This document shows, piece by piece, positions 6,633 to 11,824 of a DNA stretch of 11,824 nucleotides. Below the pieces are notes generated by a model, which was given only the letters and a program-made list of their open reading frames with translations, ran no database searches and was not told where the DNA came from. Source of the stretch: an uncultured Fidelibacterota bacterium. GTDB taxonomy: Bacteria; Fidelibacterota; Marinisomatia; SCGC-AAA003-L08; D37C17. The stretch is taken from the NCBI GenBank assembly GCA_913049525.1, contig CAJWYZ010000026.1:1-11824 (forward strand), in the 5' to 3' direction. How positions within the stretch are numbered: the first letter of the stretch is position 1; every line of letters starts with the position of its first letter. A program made the translations under genes and the position numbers.

Positions 6633-8156
6633 ATGATTAAATTTATTTTAATTATTTTAGATGGATTTGGTCTTCGAAAAGAAGAGGAGGGGAATGCCGT
6701 TGCTCAGGCAAATACCCCCAATTTAGATAAAATGATGAACAATTGTCCCCTCTCAAAAATTGAAACTTCCGGAAAATTTGTAGGTTTACCAGATGGAATT
6801 ATGGGAAATTCAGAGGTAGGACATATGAATATGGGCGCTGGTAGAATCGTAAAGCAAGATTTAGTCCGAATAAATGATTCTATTAAATCAAATGAATTAA
6901 AAAATAATACCCAACTTCAGAATATATTTAATCACGTAAAAAATAATGACAGCACCATGCATATTATGGGACTCATTAGCGATGGGGGAGTCCATAGTCA
7001 TTTAGACCATTTTGAGTACATTCTGGCAGCTGCTCGTAAAAATGGAGTGGAAAAAATTGCTATTCATGCCTTTATGGATGGACGGGATACATCTCCGGTA
7101 AGTGGTATCAATTTCATGAATAAATTAGAAAATTTCATTGCTTCCGATAAAAAATACAAAGTTGCAACTGTTTGTGGGCGGTATTATGCAATGGATAGAG
7201 ATAATCGCTGGGAGAGGATTGAAAAAGCTTATAAAATGTTAATTAATTCCCAGGGGGAAAATTATACAGATGCTGTTACTGCTATTCAATCCTACTATGA
7301 TAAAGACATCACAGATGAATTCATTAATCCATCTATTATTGGGGAACAATGTCCCATTCAAAATGGAGATGCAGTATTTTCTATGAATTTCAGGGCTGAT
7401 CGAATGAGGCAAATAGTTACAGCCATTAATGATTCAAATTTTCTACATTTTCAAACGAAATCGTTAGATATTTTATTTACAACTATGACGGAGTACCAGA
7501 AGGAATTTCCATATTCTGTTTTATTTGAACAGGAAAAAATTTATAATGTTTTTCCCGAATTATTAGCTCGAAATAATTATCGTCAATTGAGAATTGCTGA
7601 AACAGAAAAATATGCACATGTGACTTATTTTTTCAATGGGGGAAGTGAGCAACCATTCCCAGGTGAAACTCGTAAACTCATTCCCTCACCTAAGGTTGCT
7701 ACCTATGATCTGCAGCCAGAAATGAGCGCCCCGGAAGTAACCGAAGAAGTGCTCCTTGCAATTGAAAGTGATAAGTATGAAGCGATTATTATGAATTTTG
7801 CAAATCCGGATATGGTGGGACATACTGGTAATATCAAAGCGGCAATTACCGCTATCGAAACCATAGATTCATGTTTGGAGAAAATCCAACGTGCTGCAAA
7901 CGAGAAAGATGCAGCGATCTTTCTCACTGCTGATCATGGCAATCTAGAACTTATGCATGACCCTCTAAGTGGAGTGATTCACACGGCACATACCACCTTG
8001 CCCGTTCCTTTAATTCTAGTTAATGTTAATGGGAATTACCAATTAGCAGAAACAGGAAAACTTGCAGACATTGCTCCCACTATTTTGGATTATTTAAAAA
8101 TTGAAAAGCCCCTAGAAATGACGGGAAATAGTCTGCTTATTTCTACACATGAATAA
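6633..8156 (+). CDS. gpmI: 2,3-bisphosphoglycerate-independent phosphoglycerate mutase
   Basis: This glycolytic and gluconeogenic enzyme interconverts 3- and 2-phosphoglycerate in the cytoplasm using two metal ions, usually manganese. The 507-residue length is standard. Alkaline-phosphatase-fold metal ligands are visible: D10 in I-L-D-G-F-G, catalytic S60 in G-N-S-E-V-G-H, D393 and H397 in N-P-D-M-V-G-H, D434-H435 in A-D-H-G-N, and H453 in H-T-A-H-T. Substrate residues include H121, G-R-D-T at 150-153, R183, the F-R-A-D-R-M-R loop at 253-259 and K326 in E-K-Y-A-H-V-T. All are intact. ATG 6633 is 10 nt after AAAGAG, which overlaps the permease stop. The TAA is followed at once, in the same frame, by the ATG of the secreted propeller gene, implying tight translational coupling. 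Confidence 0.96.
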   Translation: MIKFILIILDGFGLRKEEEGNAVAQANTPNLDKMMNNCPLSKIETSGKFVGLPDGIMGNSEVGHMNMGAGRIVKQDLVRINDSIKSNELKNNTQLQNIFNHVKNNDSTMHIMGLISDGGVHSHLDHFEYILAAARKNGVEKIAIHAFMDGRDTSPVSGINFMNKLENFIASDKKYKVATVCGRYYAMDRDNRWERIEKAYKMLINSQGENYTDAVTAIQSYYDKDITDEFINPSIIGEQCPIQNGDAVFSMNFRADRMRQIVTAINDSNFLHFQTKSLDILFTTMTEYQKEFPYSVLFEQEKIYNVFPELLARNNYRQLRIAETEKYAHVTYFFNGGSEQPFPGETRKLIPSPKVATYDLQPEMSAPEVTEEVLLAIESDKYEAIIMNFANPDMVGHTGNIKAAITAIETIDSCLEKIQRAANEKDAAIFLTADHGNLELMHDPLSGVIHTAHTTLPVPLILVNVNGNYQLAETGKLADIAPTILDYLKIEKPLEMTGNSLLISTHE

Positions 8157-9803
8157 ATGTGGTATTTTTTTATTTTCATAAAAGTATTCTGCATATTAAA
8201 CGCTCAAAATTTCAGATATATCCCAGAAGATTGGTATATTATTACTAAACCGGGAGCGATTACTGCCATTACTGAAGATAGTTTTAACCTTTATTTTGCA
8301 ACTGAAAATGGGGTATATCGTTATGATAAAGCTCGGGAAGATTTTCAATATGACTATCCTTTTTCTGTGCAATTAGAATTTCCCAAAATTGCTCATTTCT
8401 ATTTTGATTCATATAGAGATTATTTCTGGGTTGTGCATAGCCAAGGCGTGAGTTTTAGATCAGCAGTAAGTACAATTTGGCGGGATATGACACTTCTAAA
8501 TTCAGGTATTTTCAATATTTATGAAATTGATGATATTGGATCGTCTCCTGAATATTTTTGGATTCGATCGGGAGATGAGCTGTTCCCATTTGATCCCTTT
8601 TCTGGAACCTCGGCAATCAGGGAAGAAGCAATGCTTGAAAATAATTTCATTCGATGGGGGAATTCCAGTAATGGCATTGCAGGGGAGAATATGGACCTTT
8701 CTTGGTATAGTATCGAAGGAGAGTGGGAAATAAGTTTGGGGCATATATTACCCAATGGTAAAAGAGGTTATATTATTTCCAATAAAAATGGAGTAGAAGT
8801 AACGGCAACCATGCAAATGGAAGATTCCAATGGTAATCTGTGGATTGGTACAAATGAAGGGTATGTTATAAAGGGGTGGACTAATTCTTCAAGGCTGACC
8901 ATGATTCCTATAGGTTTACTTACTGATAATATTTTGGAAGCATATGTTGATGCTGAAGAAAATTGGTGGTTTGCCGATAGCAGGTTTAAACGTACCGGAC
9001 AGCTTTCATCTTTTAATAACCATTATCAATCAAGCCATACTCCCTTTATTACCAAATGGGATGAGCCTAATAACCAATGGACTTATTACTATCCCAATGA
9101 ATCTATAGTAATTGAAAATACGGATATCAATTCAATTTTGCGAGTTGGCAGTACTATGTATTTTGGCACAATGTCCGGACTTCTCTATCATGATCTTTAT
9201 AATAAGGAATGGAATATAATAAATGCCTCAAATGGTTTAAATGATACTGCCGTTTGGGATATGATAGAACATGATGGATCCATTTATGTGGCAACTTCTA
9301 ATGGCATAAATGAAGTTTCCATTATTAACCATCATGTTATCCCGAAAAGTGATGATAGATTTGAGGAATTAATCAAAGTTAACATTTACGATATGGAGGC
9401 AGATTCTCAAAATATATATTTAGCATCGGATGTGGGACTGCTTCAATTGAGTTGGGAGGGTACTGAAATAAATACGCTCTCGAAAAGAGTATTTAAAAAA
9501 ATTAGGTTAAAGGAAAAAAACATTTTGGGAACGGATGGTTTTCTTTGGTCTATTTATGATAAAGATGAGGAAGAATATATTTCACCTAATGTGCAAAATT
9601 TTGATATGTGCGGTTCGTTTCTTTGGAGTTCCAACGGAATTCAGGTGACATTGACTGATACCAGTACTTCACAATCTTGGGATTATAGAAAGGATGATGG
9701 TATCCCAGGAAATAAAATTTATGGGGTAAATTGTGATGAGAATTGGGTATGGTTTTTAACCAATAAAGGTGTGGCATATTATAATTGGAGTAGGTATCAT
9801 TAA
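8157..9803 (+). CDS. Secreted beta-propeller protein with two-component-regulator-type repeats
   Basis: I do not recognise a specific function. The 548-residue protein starts with a hydrophobic segment (residues 2-15) ending in N-A-Q, which looks like a signal peptide. The rest contains degenerate blade repeats of the Reg_prop type, each a tryptophan/tyrosine-rich strand followed by T-x-x-G: N-L-Y-F-A-T-E-N-G-V at 44-53, N-L-W-I-G-T-N-E-G at 227-235, M-Y-F-G-T-M-S-G at 334-341, I-Y-V-A-T-S-N-G-I at 376-384, I-Y-L-A-S-D-V-G at 420-427 and V-W-F-L-T-N-K-G-V at 531-539. It probably folds as a propeller in the periplasm or at the cell surface. No kinase or regulator domain follows, unlike hybrid two-component sensors with such repeats. 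Its ATG directly abuts the gpmI stop and has no ribosome binding site, and its end overlaps the next gene. Confidence 0.75.
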   Translation: MWYFFIFIKVFCILNAQNFRYIPEDWYIITKPGAITAITEDSFNLYFATENGVYRYDKAREDFQYDYPFSVQLEFPKIAHFYFDSYRDYFWVVHSQGVSFRSAVSTIWRDMTLLNSGIFNIYEIDDIGSSPEYFWIRSGDELFPFDPFSGTSAIREEAMLENNFIRWGNSSNGIAGENMDLSWYSIEGEWEISLGHILPNGKRGYIISNKNGVEVTATMQMEDSNGNLWIGTNEGYVIKGWTNSSRLTMIPIGLLTDNILEAYVDAEENWWFADSRFKRTGQLSSFNNHYQSSHTPFITKWDEPNNQWTYYYPNESIVIENTDINSILRVGSTMYFGTMSGLLYHDLYNKEWNIINASNGLNDTAVWDMIEHDGSIYVATSNGINEVSIINHHVIPKSDDRFEELIKVNIYDMEADSQNIYLASDVGLLQLSWEGTEINTLSKRVFKKIRLKEKNILGTDGFLWSIYDKDEEEYISPNVQNFDMCGSFLWSSNGIQVTLTDTSTSQSWDYRKDDGIPGNKIYGVNCDENWVWFLTNKGVAYYNWSRYH

Positions 9804-11043
9804 TAGAATAATTATCAATATTATTATTGCATTGCTGATTTTTTCCTGTGGGGGAATCTCAAAGATTAATAAAAAATCCAAAGGAAAAATTGAGTCAAAA
9901 ATTAATGTAAAGACTCAATATTGGAATACAACCGAGGACAGTTTAAACTTTTACGTTCATATATCTATTCCTCTAAATCATTTTGTTTTTAGAAAACAGA
10001 TGGATCATTTTTCTAGTGAGATTATCTACACATTGGTTATTTCAGATGATGAAGGTAAAACTCAATTATATCGTGAATCTTGGCGGGAAAAAATTTCAGA
10101 ACCATATTATGAAAATACCCGAGATCCGGATAACCTTGTAAAAACTGAAAAGAATATCGGTCTAATTCCTGGTGAATATAAATTGTTTCTAAATGTTCAG
10201 GACGAAGATAGTCGGAAGAATTGGAAAATTACTAAAACAATTAAGTTGGAGAGGGTAAATTTTATTAGTCCATCCCTGATATTTGTTAAAGAAAATGATA
10301 AACTAATGAAACAAGTGGATTTTCTAATGCAAAAACAGGATACTATTTGGCTTCGCACCCAAGTAAATTTGATTGGTAATGAAGAAATAGAGGGACCTGT
10401 AGTTGAAAAAATGAGTCTGGAGCACCAATCAAAAATGGAGATTAATTATTTTATTCATCATAATAAAACGATTATAGATTCTGGTGTTGTTGCAATTTCA
10501 AGGGATGGCGTTCAAAATTTTTATTATATTCCCATACCTATGACTCATCATAAAAGGGGTAAGTATGAAATTGAATTACAATATCTCAATGATAAACAGA
10601 TTACTTCCTTTCAATATGGACTAAAAACAAAAAACTTTTGGACAGATGAAATTGATGAGTTGGTTGGGGTGATGAAATATGTTCTTCCCTATTCGGAATA
10701 TAAAAAGCTAAAACAAAAAGGCGATTCTGAAAAATTGGATGCAATAAATGAATATTGGAAGAAAAAAGATCCCACTCCTGAAACAGATGAGAATGAACTA
10801 TTGAACGAACTGAATGAGCGGGTTAAGTTTTCAAATAAAAATTTTTCAATACTTATGCATGGGTGGCGTTCTGATAGAGGTCGAATTTATATAATTTATG
10901 GTGAGCCTCAAGTAGTAGATGAATCGTACCAAGATAATAGAGGATATAATTTTCAGAAGTGGATATATGCAAATGGAAAAGAATTCTTATTTATTGATCG
11001 TACAATGTCTGGTGATTATACTCTCTATCACGAAAGGTTTTAA
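9769..11043 (+). CDS. GWxTD-domain lipoprotein
   Basis: This is a predicted membrane-anchored lipoprotein with a C-terminal GWxTD domain, a family of unknown function common in FCB bacteria. The domain is recognised by Y-W-K-K-K-D-P-T-P-E-T-D (about 329-340), N-E and then R-V-K-F-S-N, followed by H-G-W-R-S-D-R-G-R-I-Y-I-I-Y-G-E-P at 364-380. The name-giving threonine is serine here. The coordinates use the first conventional start, GTG 9769, which overlaps the propeller gene by 35 nt. A better start is ATT 9799: GGAG (9787-9790) is exactly 8 nt upstream, and the product then begins (M)-N-R-I-I-I-N-I-I-I-A-L-L-I-F-S-C, a compact lipoprotein signal with the lipid-modified cysteine at position 17 (C27 from GTG). 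ATT 9799 also overlaps the upstream TAA by one base, as coupled starts do. Residues 28-320 are strand-rich and unassigned. Confidence 0.82.
   Translation: MWHIIIGVGIINRIIINIIIALLIFSCGGISKINKKSKGKIESKINVKTQYWNTTEDSLNFYVHISIPLNHFVFRKQMDHFSSEIIYTLVISDDEGKTQLYRESWREKISEPYYENTRDPDNLVKTEKNIGLIPGEYKLFLNVQDEDSRKNWKITKTIKLERVNFISPSLIFVKENDKLMKQVDFLMQKQDTIWLRTQVNLIGNEEIEGPVVEKMSLEHQSKMEINYFIHHNKTIIDSGVVAISRDGVQNFYYIPIPMTHHKRGKYEIELQYLNDKQITSFQYGLKTKNFWTDEIDELVGVMKYVLPYSEYKKLKQKGDSEKLDAINEYWKKKDPTPETDENELLNELNERVKFSNKNFSILMHGWRSDRGRIYIIYGEPQVVDESYQDNRGYNFQKWIYANGKEFLFIDRTMSGDYTLYHERF
9787..9801 (+). promoter_or_regulatory. Shine-Dalgarno plus probable ATT start of the GWxTD lipoprotein
   Basis: GGAG (9787-9790, in GGAGTAGG) is 8 nt before ATT 9799-9801, the same distance as in the permease gene. 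The ATT shares its last T with the stop codon TAA (9801-9803) of the propeller gene. From here the frame encodes a standard short lipoprotein signal peptide. The only other conventional starts in frame are GTG 9769, with no separate ribosome site, and a TTG too far inside the signal. Confidence 0.55.
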
Positions 11044-11072
11044 ATATTTCAATGTTGAAAAATACTTAAAAA

Positions 11073-11824
11073 ATGATATCCAAAGGCGAATCTCCCAATA
11101 CCTTTTCTTACTCTCAACTCAGCACTTTTAAATCCTGCCCTCAACAATATAAAATTATTTATTTAGATGGTGTTAGGAAAATAAACGAAAGTATAGAAGC
11201 ATTCATGGGCAAACGCGTTCATGAAGTATTGGAGTGGTTATATAGCACAGAAAACCGTGCCAAACCCTATATCACATTTGATACATTATGCCAAACATTT
11301 GATAATATGTGGCTGGAGCATTGGCATAAAGATATTCATATTGCCGATACTAGAAAAACCTCAGACTATTATTACTCAATTGGAAAGCGCTGTCTGTCAA
11401 ATTATTATGGTTGTTATGGTCCGACTTTTGATCAGATGGTTGAAGATACTGAAGTAGATTTAAGATTCACAATTGGTGACTATACTTTCCGGGGAATTAT
11501 TGATCGGTTAGATCATCCCGAACCGGGGAAATGGATTGTACACGATTATAAGACCAGTAAACGTCAAAAAACTAAGCGGCAGGCAATGAACGATATCCAA
11601 TTAGCATTGTATCAAATTGCTGTTGAACAGAATTATGGACCGGTAAATGAAATTTCTCTTACCTGGCATTTTTTGCGAATGGGATCGGAAATTAAGGTTC
11701 TTCATACCCGGGAACAACTAGAAAAGCTTAGAACGAAATTAATTAAAATGGTGGAGAAAATAAATAATTGTATTGGTAATGAAAATAATTTTCTCCCTAA
11801 AGAATCCATATTATGCCATTGGTG
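11073..11824 (+). CDS. RecB/Cas4-like PD-(D/E)XK nuclease, probably with an iron-sulfur cluster (3' partial)
   Basis: The frame is open from ATG 11073 to the window edge, giving 250 codons. ATG 11073 is the first start after an in-frame TAA at 11067, 29 nt past the GWxTD gene, and it has no clear ribosome signal. The N-terminus has S-Y-S-Q-L-S-T-F-K-S-C-P-Q-Q-Y, the usual opening of RecB-family nucleases. Catalytic motifs follow: H50 in G-K-R-V-H-E-V-L-E, D144 in G-I-I-D-R-L-D, D158-Y-K160 in V-H-D-Y-K-T-S-K, and Q176 in I-Q-L-A-L-Y. The last visible residues are L-C-H-W with TG beginning the next codon, probably Cys. With C22, that matches the four-cysteine iron-sulfur pattern of Cas4/AddB-type nucleases. 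It likely acts in DNA end processing or repair. No cas genes or repeats are nearby, so a CRISPR role is unsupported. Confidence 0.85.
   Translation, partial: MISKGESPNTFSYSQLSTFKSCPQQYKIIYLDGVRKINESIEAFMGKRVHEVLEWLYSTENRAKPYITFDTLCQTFDNMWLEHWHKDIHIADTRKTSDYYYSIGKRCLSNYYGCYGPTFDQMVEDTEVDLRFTIGDYTFRGIIDRLDHPEPGKWIVHDYKTSKRQKTKRQAMNDIQLALYQIAVEQNYGPVNEISLTWHFLRMGSEIKVLHTREQLEKLRTKLIKMVEKINNCIGNENNFLPKESILCHW

Noticed and set aside
11073..11824. CRISPR-associated Cas4
   Set aside because: The family resemblance is to RecB-type nucleases generally. No repeat array or other cas gene lies in the window, and the neighbours are metabolic and envelope genes.

Overview
The window looks like chromosome from an AT-rich bacterium of the Fibrobacterota-Chlorobiota-Bacteroidota (FCB) group. 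Two markers point there: a protein tail resembling a type IX secretion (Por) sorting domain at the left edge, and a GWxTD-domain lipoprotein near the right edge. A lineage such as Marinimicrobia/Neomarinimicrobiota or a relative would fit, but this is inference from gene families. I see no mobile element, CRISPR array, tRNA or rRNA. Gene order looks like ordinary core genome.

Layout. Positions 1-182 are the end of a secreted protein. Positions 183-531 hold no convincing gene, but they contain tandem TATAAT boxes, a GC-rich hairpin and a very strong intrinsic terminator, which together suggest a small RNA of about 100 nt or a regulated leader. Then comes a nitrogen-metabolism block on the + strand: a class I/II aminotransferase (532-1869), an Lrp/AsnC regulator (2042-2530) and a eukaryotic-type (GSII) glutamine synthetase (2588-3652). 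A bidirectional terminator (3718-3752) separates this from a thioredoxin-type ArsC-like reductase on the - strand (3775-4185).

Divergent from arsC starts a tight co-directional run: DUF523 protein (4279-4755), SLC13-family permease with two RCK_C domains (to 6617), independent phosphoglycerate mutase gpmI (6633-8156), a secreted propeller protein (8157-9803), a GWxTD lipoprotein (to 11043) and a RecB/Cas4-like nuclease that runs off the right edge (11073-11824). Gaps are 0 to 47 nt if the ATT starts proposed below are used, so much of this is probably one transcript, although its members do not share an obvious pathway.

The most unusual observation concerns starts. In both the permease and the GWxTD lipoprotein the biologically sensible N-terminus begins at an ATT codon, each exactly 8 nt after a GGAG Shine-Dalgarno core. 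The first conventional start codon would cut into the first membrane helix of the permease. In the lipoprotein it would add ten awkward residues before an otherwise textbook lipoprotein signal. AUU starts are rare, and two with the same geometry in 12 kb is worth checking. I found no clear, wholly new multi-gene system.
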